From: Priapulus caudatus
Lineage: Eukaryota; Priapulida; Priapulimorpha; Priapulimorphida; Priapulidae
Length of the DNA stretch: 38,372 nucleotides
Assembly: GCF_000485595.1 (NCBI RefSeq)
Contig: NW_014577089.1
Coordinates: forward strand, 357,055 to 395,426
Reading direction: 5' to 3'
Position numbers and translations under genes: made by a program. Below, in pieces: positions 9,958 through 23,800 of the stretch (position 1 is its first letter; every line of letters begins with the position of its first letter). A model generated the notes under the pieces. It did no database searches, was not told the origin of the DNA, and was given only the letters and a program-made list of their open reading frames with translations.

Positions 9958-11436
9958 AAAAATCCCCTAAGTGCCAAATTGAAGCTTCCAAATTGAAGTA
10001 GTATATTGCTGTTTCTCATGTGATTCAGTGTAAAAATGCAGTAAGTGATAAAAATGCACATGAACTTTGCACGATTTGATTTTACATAACACCGAGGGCA
10101 CAAACCTTGTGCTTTTGATGACATGACATAAGGTAGAACCCAGCACTAAGTCATCCCACATTATGCGATCATCACTTGGTTTCTCTTTCTCCTCTGTTCT
10201 CACTTACTCTTTCAAACTTAACATTACACTGCTATAACGTGACCATGCATATACGGTAATAAAATTGTTGGACCCCACTATCGCATTATAAACGCACACC
10301 ACTTCTCACATATAATACAAAACAATATGTAACAAATAAACAAAATTATTTTACGGAATTTTCTCTACAAAAAAGACAATTTCAACCATTCTCAGTATAC
10401 GTACATGATTGCCTATTACTTCCGCGCTCTCGACTTGCAGTTCTCATCGAATTAAACACCTATGCACACGTGAATATAGGTTTATATCATACACACAAAG
10501 CTCCCCTCGTAGGTATCAGGCAAGGGAACATAATATGAAGAACACAGACGAGACGAACAGACGCGACTACACTGTGGAAAACTATTTACCAACCATTATC
10601 AGATGGGTGCGAGAAAACGACAAAATAGGTATACAACGATATAAGTAGTTCTGCAAGTAGTCAATCAACATTGTACAATGGAAAAAGTGTAGAGCCCATA
10701 ATACAATTCTGCTTTAAAGGCTGTGCACAAACCTACCAGGCCCTTCTTATAGAAAATTTAGACAGGAAAATAGACAAGCTTTACTTGGCGTGGTATAATA
10801 GAATTGTAATTTACAAGTGTCTTGATACGATACTGGCTGGTCCTGCACTCGGAATAATTTATTGTTCGATCAAGCTAAGTGTGGAAACAGGGTAGACGTA
10901 GTCACAATTACCCGATTCAGTAGTCTAGAAAACCTAGAGACTGCGCAGATAAGCAGTGGCGTTGCTACAATTAAACACGACTTACTTGTAGTAACATGAT
11001 AGCGTAGTACACGGGGGGACACCCAGCTGGAGATCAGAGAAGAAAACAGCACCGAGACGGAAATGTATAAAGACATTTGAATCTAGCAAAACCCGCACTG
11101 AGCGCAAGTGCTTACTACAGTTGTTTCGCGACTAGGAAACAATGACAACTTGTTGTGACCTGAATACCCAGAGCAGAAAATAATGTACAATATTTACAGC
11201 TCATCCCAGCGTTCCCAATCACGCACGCGCGCGCGCACAAACTCGCAAACATGTGTACTTAACAATGAGAGCGCAGTGAAACTGGTGGTCAGAACATTAT
11301 CTATAAATCACCTGCTGCACGTCTCTTCCCATACACTTTCGACACAGTGACGTGTGGATTTAAATCATGGGATGAATTTTTGTCAAAATTGGCATAACAT
11401 GGGGCGCAGTTTTTACGCATCGTATAGCTACTCCAT

Positions 11437-11770
11437 GCCTATAGTAGCGCTCAAGCCTAGCGCAGACTTGCGACTTTTGGTTGCTCGTCGCTGCAACCTG
11501 CAACCGCATGCGATCGGTCGCACGCTTCACCGTGTGTGCGCATGCAAGCGACTGTCACTTCTTTCCATTGTGTTTCCATGACTTATATTACCCGCACACA
11601 TGCGATTTCAAAGCGATTGCGAACGAGTTGCTGAAAATCAAACCTGTTTGATTTTTTGCAACTCGTTGCAAGCGACCGGAATCACTACGAGTTGCAGTTG
11701 CACGTTCCCGCAGACTTGTGTCTTTTCATGCAACTCGGCTGCGATTCTAGAAGTCTGCGCTAGGCTTTAG
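11437..11770. mobile_element. Fold-back element of about 330 bp (MITE-like)
   Basis: AAGCCTAGCGCAGACT at about 11452-11467 is mirrored by AGTCTGCGCTAGGCTT at 11752-11767, within looser GCCTA...TAGGC ends. A second inner inverted repeat pairs ACGAGTTGC with GCAACTCGT and AAAATCAAAC with GTTTGATTTT around 11650. GCAACTCG and TGCAAC motifs recur throughout. No open frame of note occurs. No clear target duplication was found. Confidence 0.65.
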
Positions 11771-14061
11771 GCATTCAAGGCAATTAATTTATTTCTTCTT
11801 TAGTATGTCCAAGTTAATCACACACTTAATCACCTACTAGCCACAACAATGTCAGATCAAAACCCCATTATTAATTCCAGTATTTACAATGCAGTATTTG
11901 AAGCACTATTATAGCTACTTGGAGCTTGTGAGTTTTTCTGGTGCCAACAAAAGGAATCGTGTAAACTGCGATTAACCTTTCAGTTGGCGTATCACCATTA
12001 CAGCAAAATACGTTATTCTTGCCATTTTATTCCTATAGCAAAATATTGTTTATATTTTTTCTCCTTAATAGTAGCTGAAGCCAAAACACGTTATACTATT
12101 TCAGATTATGTGTGAGGAGCCCAAAATAATACTTGGAAATGGTTCCAAAGGTATGCAAGCCAGTGTGGATTAATTGGGTTTATATAACTGGCACCTCAAA
12201 GACTTGTTTTATCTCTTATCTGTGACATGCGGACCAGAATTACAACGTACATTGCTATATGGAATAGAGAATTGATTTAACGACGATTCATAAGAAATGG
12301 GTTCTTATTTGATCCGTGAATTTTGATTCGTGATCAGCCACGTTACAGATACTAAAAATTGAAAGGCCTCTTTTTTAACATGCACAAAGAAACATACAAT
12401 CAGATGCCTGCGTTTTCGAAAGGTTCTATGGATGCTGAAGATCGTTTGTGTAATTAAAACATTAATAAATATTTGTTACAAAAGAATAAACATTTAAGTA
12501 ACACGTATCGATTACCAAACTCGAAAATGGAATTTCCGAATGCATTCTGCAACTTTTCGTTCTTTTGGTCATTCTTCAATTTTTCTCTTTTCTTATGCAT
12601 GTTCGACTCTTGTTCTCTGTGCAACTAGGTAAGCAAACTGCGTATTATGATAACAGGCTCTTTGTTGTCTAGATGCTTGGCTTTATGCTAACCTATTCTT
12701 ACAAAACACAAAGTAAGTACAAAAATGTCTCAAGATACACACTCCGTTACGTCTTACAGGATAAGATGACACCATCAACGAATTTGTTTAGAATCCATCT
12801 GGGATCACTTGTCTAGATGGGATATTAAATTATTTTTTTCTGTAAAGGAGAAGGAATTTTTAAATGTGTAGGTACTACCGGCACACTTTCCGCGCAACCT
12901 GTTCCACAATATGTGCAACAGGTTTATAAGAAACAACTCTGGCTAAACGCCTTTCGAATCATAGACATAGGCTAACATAACTACGATTTACAGGCATATA
13001 TCATCGCACACTTCCGTCATTATTAACTTTAATAATTCTATATTTCCTACATTATTTATAATTAATTTTACATAATAACTGAATGTTCTAATACAGCATA
13101 CGGCTGTATTGATAACGTGCACTGACGACGGCACTACACGCAGACCACAAATGTAGTTTAGGCATAAATATTTTGGTCTAATAGGCTGACCGTCACTGTG
13201 CTCTGTCTCTGATAATTATTAAACATGGTATATATACAAAATGTGTGCAGCGCAATTCGGCACAATAGGCGCTCAGTAATGCACCGGTACACAACAGCAT
13301 CACCGTGTGGCGCCATCTACTGCACAATCACGGCGCACTGTGTCGCATTTCTGCCACTATTGGACGTTACTCTGGAACAATGTCATACAAAACACTATTT
13401 CAAATACGTGACTACGATTTTACTTCATTAAAAAAACTCTGGGCCCTCCCTGCCAAAAATAAAAGTGGGCTTCTCCTGTGTCAGGGTACTATGTTACATC
13501 GCTTCTTCTGGTGACACTACTATACATATTTCAACGAGCACCGCAATGGTTAAACTGTCAGGCCACACCGCCCCACACATGTAGCAACAGCTTTTGGTCT
13601 CTGCAGTAATATACTCACTATTCTCATTCAACAGAATCTTCCTTCCAGATCATTGTCAAGACTCCGGAAGCGTGTACAGAACATTAATTCATATGCCAGT
13701 CTAGCCACACTGAAAGCATATTCATCATGCCAACACGACGAGTGTCATCATTAAACGGCTGCTCACTCACACCCAGTCACCCGCAGTGTCGTAGCTGCCC
13801 TGCAACCATCAAGAGGGGTCACAGCGGACTGCACAGAACGCCATCTCAGCAACTTCCCAGAGGCACACCTGCAGTGCATGCATATGCAAACACTACACGT
13901 AGCAATACATTTAGACATTAAGACGTTCTGTATTTTGGTGGTGGATGAATTACTGTGGCATTTTTTAATATCTTATATAGAGTCTTTGACTGGATTAAGG
14001 TACCAGTATATAACTAATAATGCAATGAGGACGATCTAAAATAGTTAAATTCAAAAAGATA

Positions 14062-14067
14062 TTTAAT
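14062..14067 (-). terminator. Candidate poly(A) signal for TAF4
   Basis: On the minus strand this reads ATTAAA, about 630 bp after the TAF4 stop. I saw no canonical AATAAA nearer the stop. It is a weak candidate only. Confidence 0.25.
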
Positions 14068-14696
14068 CAAAATGTTACAGTATAAATATAAAGCAATAGA
14101 TAGCAGTTGCAGATAATTTAGTGGCTAGTGTGTTTATCAAGCTGGTAAGAAAAATAGTGTTCTAAGAAGCCATGAAAATGAGTCATGAAAAGCTTTATAG
14201 CTGAATAATTGTCGTTTTGAAGAACATATTTCGATAGCATGTCTCAATATTAAAATATTGTTTACCTCAATCCATACCTTACAATTGCACCCAAACCATA
14301 ACAGAAACCATTTTGGCCACAAATGCATGGTGACTTTAGTAAATAATGAGCTTTTACACAGTACTACAACATAATTTATGACCGACTACTATACAATATT
14401 GAACGGGTGTTCAAGTACACTTCAGTGCATGCTGTTGCCTTCTACAGTCATCCCTCGTATAACATTAGAAAACAACCCACTTGTGATTTGATGAAAATTC
14501 TATCGAATAGAAATTTGTTGACTGCAAGCAAGGCAGTTTCAAGACGTCCTTAAGTCATCGCTGGCTGTTACATTTGCATACACTTGCGGCTGTTAGAGGA
14601 ACAGAGGATGCTCCCACGGGCCGATCTGCAGGGCTTACTGCCGGAACAGTGCGCTTATATCTCCGTCTACCAGACAGTGCGCCTCTAGAGACGTCA

Positions 14697-14801
14697 TCAT
14701 TTCAGGAAGCTCTTGTAGAGAAGGACAGAACGACAAGTCTCCCTTTCCTGCTCCATCAGAAAAATGAGGTCCCTGAGGTTGACACGCTTCGTACGGGGGC
14801 G
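14697..14801 (-). CDS. TAF4: TAF4 exon 13 with stop
   Basis: Residues 889-922 and TGA at 14699-14697. It encodes RPRTKRVNLRDLIFLMEQER and VLLYKSFLK, the canonical TAF4 C-terminus. The acceptor is CCGTCACAG. Confidence 0.96.
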   Translation of the reverse strand, partial: RPRTKRVNLRDLIFLMEQERETCRSVLLYKSFLK

Positions 14802-17800
14802 CTGTGACGGCAGAAAACGCTAATATTAGAAGCTCATCTATGCACGACAATTTCTTTCACCACAAAACTCGATTCAATCGAGATGCACACTCAAATCGGT
14901 GTTAGCAGTCATCTCAATCGACAAGTCACCTGTCCATAAAGGACAATGCATTCCCCTCTACTGACCCTTACAAACAGGTTTGATTGTATTCTGACAACGA
15001 CCGTGCTCCTACATTGGTCACCTGTCAATAAATAACTATAGAGCATTACAGACTCCCATGAGGTTTCCAACTATTTACAGATTCCTCTTCTGAAAAACAA
15101 TGCACAGAGACCCCTAAGTTTCATCATCAATATGTTAACCTTCATCACTGTAAATTACATCATTGCTTTCAAATGAGCCACTGAACATTCTTATTGCAGT
15201 CTCCACAACATATAACTACCATTCATGGTTCACAAGCTAAAAGCCTGATGGACTGGTGTACCCTGAATGTTAATAGCATGAGGCAAATACTTGAAAAACT
15301 GGGCAGTGTGTGCAGTTATAGCCTGCTTGAGGGATTCAAAAACTCTGACCACTGACTGCATTGAACAGGTGGCTGCTGTGTACGTTTGAGACGTTGCATT
15401 GCATTTTTTAATGGCCACCACAAGCAGGTGGCCAGTCTATAGAGGTGGCTGCTATACACAGGTTTGACTGTAATTGCAATTCAAGCTTCACAGTGCTCAC
15501 ATTGCCACCATTCAAGTTTGTACAAACTGCTCGTACACCTAACAGTAATGCAATCTCCACCTGGAACATTTCAATTTCACGGGAATGTTAAAAACACGTC
15601 ATTTTCCAAGGTAAGCAGCATCCTATTTATAGCGGCGTCTACACTATAGACTAAAACCCGGGTTAACCCGCGTTTTAGTAAAACGCGCGTTTTCGGTAGT
15701 GCAGCGTCTACACTGTCAAAAACCCACCTTCCGTGAATGCCGGGTTTTAAGTATTTCGGTTGTATCAAGCATATCCCCGGTATGGTTGCGCCACCTGTAG
15801 CCGAGTCTGGCGTGCAGCTAAAACGCGGGTTTTCTGTCATGTCCTGTCTACACTACGACGCTCGACTAAAACGCGGGTTTTAGCAGAGTAAAACCCGGCA
15901 ATATTGCCGGGTCTGTAAAACCCGCGTTTTTACAAAACCCACCTCTAAAACCCGCGTTTTAGCAACAGTGTAGATGCGGTAAACCCGGGTTTTAGCAACA
16001 GTGTAGATGCGGTAAACCCGCGTTTTAGCAACAGTGTAGATGCGGTAAACCCGGGTTTTAGCATAGTGTAGACGCCGCTCGAGTTACCGGGGTCGGACGA
16101 GTGAACGCTTGGTAGCCGTCTGCTACCAACTCGCCGAGAAACGGCGTTACTGAGCAATGCGCAAACAGAAACGCGACGCCAGCTCATCGACTCGTGCCGA
16201 GACGTTTCTTACCTGAAACCTTTGCGGTGCACTGCCGGCCGGCGTCGTCCCGCTGGTCCCCGCACTGTCAGACACCTCCGCTTGGTCAAACTTGCGCCGC
16301 TTGCGAGGGCCGATCGCAGCGAGAGCCGTCTGATTCGCCTCCTGTTGTCGCAGCACCTCCATCTCTGCTTGTTGCATCTACGCGATCGTGCAAACGACGG
16401 TTATCGGCGCAGTTGTAGAAACGTAAAAACATCAAAGCATATAATGAAGGGTTCAACGCTTGACAGCCAACTGATGCCTACCTCTTTGGCCTTTTGTTTT
16501 AGCCGTGCTTGCTCTGGATCCTCCTGCTTTGATCGACTCTGAAGTTGCAGGAATAAATAGTAAATACAAATTAGATCATTTTACTAGAATGACAGGCCAC
16601 AAACTCAACTTCCAGCAACAACAAATGCTTTTGAGCTGCCACTCTACATTGAAAACACCAGGCTTGGAATTAAATAGTATTTCATTTAAAAAACACTATA
16701 TAAAACGTTTTTTGATTTATAGTTTTTTTACTCCATTATTGATACCAGAAAAGAGTGAATAACATCATATAAGGGTAGCCGTTCTTTCTAAATAGTGTAA
16801 AAATGATTTGTATTACAAAATATTTCATTAGACTCCTAGTGTAAATTTGAATATTCAAACGTAACTGTAGACATTGAATAATGCACTCATTTCCAATTAT
16901 TAGCAAAAAATGCTTGAGATAAAAATCACATTGTTCATAGTTTTTAGTTAAAACACCTTTTAAATAATTTTTTGTGCAACCCCTGAAAAACACCTTGGCT
17001 AATCGAAGCAGCATCTCCCGCTCTTGCTCCTCGTGCCGCTTTTTCTCCAATTTATCTAGTTCTTCTAAAAACTTTAACTGAGTTCTAACATTAGTGCTCT
17101 CCTTGTAGTGAGTGTCCATCTGTAATGAAGAAGAAATTGCTATTGGATAAACAGACAAGACACGAAGCCAAAATGACAGGAAGCACTAAACACCAATAAT
17201 GGACTGATAATTAATCAAAAAGTAATCACATTACATATACAAGATGAATAAATTTGAGCAAAATTGTAATAATTATTCTAATAGAAATACCTAATATCTA
17301 TATACTATAATTAACCTAATAGCATTACCTTCACGGTATCTATTCTGTGCTCTGCTATGAGGCCAAGCTTCTCTATGATCGTTCGAAGTCTCTCCTGTGT
17401 CGCGTGTGATACCAAGTTGGCAACATCCGCTGGTGCATCATCTAAACCATGCTTTCTCACTGCAATTGACGCGAGGATTTCTTATGTTTTTACCAACCGT
17501 TTTTATATTTTCTAAACCATTCTGATACTTACTGGTATTCCTTGCATAACTGTTAACACCAAATGTATACAACAAGGCTAACATGTCATAGAACACTCGC
17601 ACAACATTCTTTCCACCAATATGTGCACCAATCTGCATTTCAAATTAGATTGTTAAACTTACTATTTGCGAGATTTTTGCTCAGAAGAACTTAATATAGC
17701 TAAATATAGTCTCACCTGACAGCGGAAATATCACTGATTACGCTAACATTAAAAACACTAAGATTTTATGCAGTTATAGCATAGAAAAAGTGCATAACTA

Positions 17801-20800
17801 AAACAAAAGGGCATGCAATTTTGTGTGGTAAATATTATTGAATTTTTATGTCAATAATTCAGAGCACTTTCTGTCATTGTCATTCCTGTGTTACTATCTG
17901 ACTGGTAATCCACAAGCTTCTCTAATAACAGACTTAACGCGGCATTAGTACTACACTCCTGTTACGCTAGTATGAACCTGTGTTTACACTGTGACCTGAT
18001 TTCTGCGGTGCGACTATATGCATTACTGCACCATGATAGATGTCTCGCGCTACCGCAAGAAAGTCCGAGAGATGGCAACGGTAAACATAAACAGAACGCA
18101 AAATTGTAATCATGCATGATTTGGTGAATACGAAGGTTCTAAGACATTTTATCGTTACTCTAGACAATTGCTGTTACTCAAGCAATAACGGTAGGTATCA
18201 TGAAAGTGGACAAAGCACTGGAAAACTCTCGCAATAGTTACTTTAACATATGTCAACAAATCTAGAGCGGGATTGTTGCTCCCGCGAGACCGGAACCCTG
18301 TGTCTACAATAGGTTAATTGCCTTTGTATACATTTCGAGATAGCTACCAGTCTATAAATACTTGCATCACATAATTACGCAGACTTGTTTTGTGGGACTG
18401 TTTGAACATTGCATTATCCCAAATCTGAAGATAGCAGGTGCACATTTGCTATTTAATTACTGTTTTATAGTCTATAACAGCAAGAACTCCTAATAATTTT
18501 TATACTGAAGTAATCAGTAATATGTACGCTGACAGGTGAGTCTAAATTTGTCTAAAGTTATTATTTTATTTTTTATTTATTTGAAAAATAATTGTTTTCA
18601 AACCGTATGTACATTACGACTCAAGTGTGATATGTGCAACCAGGGAGCGTGTACATGTCAGTACGCTGGCGTATATCGTGGGTTATTCGTGTGTTCGCGA
18701 GTCGTATGGCGTATGTCGCTGGCGGAGGTATGCACTCTCCGTGAGTGCCCTCTGTCTAGTTGTAAATGTATCATATATATGGATGGTGCTATTTGGGTTA
18801 GCAACCAGCAGCATTGAGCCTACCTATCTCACGGATACGGGTCTGCAGTGCGCTGCCGAGCAGAAAACTCTCGTCCTTACAAGAACGCTCCACAGTGCCC
18901 ACATGCTCTGTCGTGGATGCCAGGATACGCTGGCTCTCCTCTATCAGATTGACTCCGCCCATGGCAGCCACGTCGTTGATGTCATCATCATCCCTGCATC
19001 AACAAAAACCTGGGTTACCCAAGAGTATCAATCAGGTTTTATCTGCCACTGTTGTGCGTACATGTTATAGGTGGCTTGCACCTTACACTCACATGGATGG
19101 ACACAATGACGGCGGCCTCAAGCGAGTATAATTTCTTGCAGAATTTTTTGTCCCAAATAAGAATAGTTATACAACTTCTAAATCAAACGAAACTGATCTG
19201 TCAGGGCACGATCTCACTGATGTGAAAACATGGATCATGTAGTTTTACACACAAATTAACAACACACAACAACAACAACATTGCCAATGTTATAAATGTG
19301 TAATAATACCTGCAGGCAATCTACCATCAGCACCTGTAGACTCACTTACCTGAATGCTGAATGGCCTTTCTCTCTCTGAGGAGCTGAGGCACCTGCTCTC
19401 ACATGAATACCTGGACGAGGTTTTAGAGCTCCAGCTATCGTTGGCGTTGATGCTGCTATGGACCCTGGCACAAGTTTGGTCATCACCTGCATACAACAAG
19501 CCACATTAGCAGAATCAATATTTTTTTAAAGCCTTACAAATTGCCTATCATTACATCTATTAAATGATATTGATAATGGATGGAGATAAAAAATGGTACA
19601 GAATCTTTTATCATTTTTCCCCTGTGACATTCAGTACTGCAGACTAACATTCTAACACTTCATCTATGCTAATAATGCGTATCTTCATGCTAATACTTTC
19701 TTCAGTGTCTTTACACCATGAGCTATATTCAGCCAAAGAATTGCAACATAAAGTTACACATACTGTCACAATTTGCCAAACAAATTTAGGTAAATAAGAT
19801 TATATTAAGTTATCAATGAAACAAGACATCCCAATTGTACTTCTATTGACTGCATTTTATCAGGGGTATCCTGAACATAATCCTGAAGATAATTTGCTAT
19901 TCTTTACCTATAAAATACTATATCTCACACTTACCTGTGATACATTTTTATGTTGGCTATTCAACATATGCTGCTGAGCAATGGCTTGCTGACTGGTCAC
20001 CTGCCCCGGACGTGTAACCTTGTTCTACAGTGATGGAAATGTGATAACAATTATATAAATTCTCATATCACAAACACTGTATAGAATATACACCACATAC
20101 AGAGAAGCAAATGAAAGCTAAACAAATAACAGTTACACTAGGAAATCTGAAATTCATGATAGGAAATACTAAGAGTAAGTGATCGCTGCTCACTTTAAAC
20201 TAAAAACAAAGCCTTTAATATAACACATCGTCCTATTAAGGCTTTTAATTAAACCTTTTCTAAATTTACAACGAATTAGGATAGCAAAGATTTACAAAGT
20301 ACCAAATCGATGATAAATATTAACCTCTTTGTGACAAAGATAATTTACATACATGTACAGTAGGTGCCGGTAGTGGTGTTGTTTCCACAGCAGGAATGGC
20401 AAGTGCAGATGGGGGTGGTGGATTAACACCCTCGATGCTCACTTCATTGTTATACAGCGACTGCCTCAAGTGCGGCAAGCTCCGCTGTTTGAAATCATAA
20501 TTCGTATTGCAATATCACAATAATAAATAACACGACTAATCACCAGAATCCCCTCAACACGAATAGCGAAGCAAGACATGCGAATATACATGGAAACTTA
20601 TTCTTAGTTTCTCAAATTTCATTAAAAAATGGCTCATCGGCAAAGATGTGTTGGATCTAGGAACACTAAGGGGTCATTCACAATTATCAACATTTTCACA
20701 AGCGTACAAACCGTACGCTGGGGGGGAGGGGGTCAATGCCCGCCGTACGCTTTCAGCATTTCCTAAAAATGTCGATCCATTTCCCGCACCGTGCGCCCCA

Positions 20801-23800
20801 GCCGGCATCGCAGGCATCCTCACACCGCGACGCGCCGAGCCCTGGCCGGCCTGTGCCCCGCACGGGCCCGTTGACCGAACGAACCGAGCTAGCTAGCTAG
20901 CAGCCGAGTGCAGTGTAAACAACCGGCACGATGATAACGATTTATATCCGTGCTCGTTATGACAGGGTTTGCATGTAATTCATATACATGTATTTCTATG
21001 TAGAATAGTGTAAAAAAAAATCAACATATTTCTTCGTACACTTTTAGGGGGGAGGAGGGGGTCTCGAAAAAGTGTCCGCTTTGTACACTTGTAAAAATGT
21101 TGATAATTGTGAACGACCCCTAAATCAAGCATACAATGCACACATTTTCTGAAATGCTTAGCTGATAATTAATGGTACAATAAAACACAACCAGGCAGAA
21201 ATTTACTTAGAGTGCGCCTATACTTATACTATATATTTACTCTAACTGAATGGAAAAATGGAAAAAATAACTGTAAACTATCTAGAATGACTAACATCTC
21301 TGTGAACTTACTTTTAAGAATGGAACAAGGAAAGGCTGTGGTGAAGATTTAAGCTCAGCTTCTAATTTGGTTGTGAAATCTTCTGGCTGCACTAAACCAT
21401 CCTAGTGAAAGATATGACAATGCATTATTAAAATTACTGTCAGGCAACATATTTCCATAACCAAGTAATACATGCAAACATTAACAATACACAGAAACAT
21501 TCACAGAAATGGTAGTTTCCTGACTTTGAACAGAAACAAATATAAATATTATTTTAATTAATATTGTAATGTTAAAATGTAGCTCGCATAATTTTTCTTG
21601 TCTTTGTACTTACTATTACTCCCTGTATAAGCTTTCGTACATTAGCAGCAACATCAGGAGGTTGACTAGATGCAAGCTTGATCAGTGTGGAAAAGAAATT
21701 TTTGCATTTCTTCTTTGCTACCTCTGGTGACATCTTTGCTGAAACAGTGGCTGAAGGCCCGTGGCTGGAGGAAGCAGTGCCAGATACCAAAGGAGATGAA
21801 GATGCCATGGAAACAGTGTGCATCCCTGCTGCCGGAACTGACATTCTTACAGGTGACGTCGTTACTTGTGTCTGAACTGGATGCTGAAGAAATCAAGCAT
21901 AAGCAATTAACATCTTGTAAAAATGTCAGAAATTATTTTACAGGGGTAGAAATTAACTTTTGAACAAGGGAGTCCAGCTGACTCCCTGCCGACTCCCTGC
22001 CCTCAAAAAGAGGGAGTCTGCGGCAAAATGAGGGAGTCCGCAGTCTGAAGTTCAAAACTAAAGATATTAACAATAACGCATACATGTGCTTATTTTGAAG
22101 ATTCATGCGGTTGCATGTCTGCCAAATTTTCTTTGGACATTTGCTGAAAAAATACGGAAATTTTGCGTGAGTATAATATGGAGGCCATGCTCTGGAACAA
22201 ACTAGTTAGTATAGCAGAATTTTCAGGGAGTCACACAGACTCCTGCATATATGTCAAATCAGGGAGTCCGACAGTAAATCAGGGAGTACTTATTTGACTC
22301 TGGACTCGTGTTCATTTTGCACCCTAATTTTACATAATTGATAATAGATTACTGACAACATTAACTATCCTGTTGTCTATTGATATTGTCTGTTCCCAAT
22401 AGCTAACAAAAATACTAGTACTATTACACCATTTAGATGTATTTCAAAACAATTGGATATATCTCCATCGCAAACACATTAGTAAAAACTATATCAACCT
22501 CCCAGTGTTTCGCCTGGCCAAAAAGGACTGTGAGGTGGGAAATTTTTTTTTTGGTGTGTTTGCGCGTTTCGAGCCCCCCCCCCCAATTTTTTTGTTGTTG
22601 AAAAAATGGTGCAATTTGGGTCATTCCAAGTTATCTGAACACATTGTATGAGACTATTCTATTGCATTTCAGTTCAATAAAGTGTAGTTTATTGATTGAA
22701 GAACAGTGATTTTCATCAGCGAGGCAATGTTTTGGACAAATTTTTGTGTGGCGAATGAGAATTTGAGCGAGGCAGCCCGCCTCGCTCGTGTCAATGCAGG
22801 GGAAACACTGACTCCCCATATAATCTTTATAATATCCTGTCATATTAGAACTAATATGAAATTGTATAAATGTTCAAACCAATTTCAAAATTGTTAGCAT
22901 GTAGATTACATTACGTAATCTTAGTAGTCGATATTATATCTGTACCAATAGTATTTAAATTTACCATTCCAACAAAATACAAAGCAATGAATATTTAGAA
23001 TCTTAAAGCGAGAATAATATAATACTTTAGGTGTACTGCAAATTTTCGTTTTAAAGTAGGTTTAAATTAGTAAAAGAATTTATGGTTGAAAATTCATTAA
23101 AAATATCCATAAAAAACATTTTTAAACTGTTGAAGAGTGTTTGCTTAGAACGTCTGTAGTGACACTACATGTGCATCTATTCACGAAGTAGTGCTGTGTA
23201 AATTTTTAGATACAAGTTAAAGACCGACCCTTGTTATTTATCAATTCAATAGAAAAGAATTGTGATATATTATGTTTTACTATTAGTTTTAATGAGATTA
23301 TGCATGTATTTGCTTTAAACGAATGTCGCTTAGTTAAATAAGAGTTAGGTATGAATATTAGTGTTGGAAATCAGTCCAACAAAACCGGTTTTACAAAACG
23401 ACCGATGATCGATTAATCATCGATCATTTTAGATTGCGGCGACGACGCGTCATCGTCGACACAACCGGTGTATTGTAAAGGAATGTTGACATTATTGTTT
23501 GTGTAGCTAGTATTTAATGGTAAGTAAATTAAGGATACTGTTAGGGTTACGGATGGGTAAGACTCTAAAGGGCATTGCAACATAACTGCTCATCAAATTC
23601 AAACAAACTCATATCCATTACATGAGAGAGATGTCTCTCTATGCTATCAATGAATTTTTATTATTAAAAATTCATCGCTAATTAAGTGACGGCAAAAATT
23701 GTGAATTTACACAAAAATGCTTTTTTTGTTATTTCTCAGAAACAGCAGAGTTGGGACCTAAACTTTTAACCATAAGTTGTTCATAATATAAACAAAAAAG

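Larger units (their letters stand above)
9183..14696. other. Convergent intergenic region between DNAH10 and TAF4
   Basis: This 5.5-kb stretch lies between two converging 3' ends. It should contain the 3' UTRs of both genes. The short open frames here (the longest about 80 residues) show no recognisable domain, no splice-linked partners and no codon pattern I trust. Inside it are a fold-back element (about 11437-11770), a CGCG/CACG microsatellite at 11222-11240 and AT-rich filler. Confidence 0.55.

Noticed and set aside
10409-10895. Possible small genes (79 and 74 residues) downstream of DNAH10
   Set aside because: No recognisable domain, no conserved splice partners and AT-biased composition; treated as intergenic noise.
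13225-13921. Frames of 64-69 residues in the DNAH10-TAF4 gap
   Set aside because: No homology recognised, overlapping frames with equal claim, and no splice signals joining them to other coding sequence.
15948-16062. CRISPR-like array of 33-bp repeats
   Set aside because: The units are directly adjacent without unique spacers, lie inside a transposon-like element, and the genome is eukaryotic.
16213-16377. A separate small gene starting MQQAEMEV
   Set aside because: It is internal TAF4 exon 12; the Met directly follows a splice acceptor and the sequence continues from exon 11.
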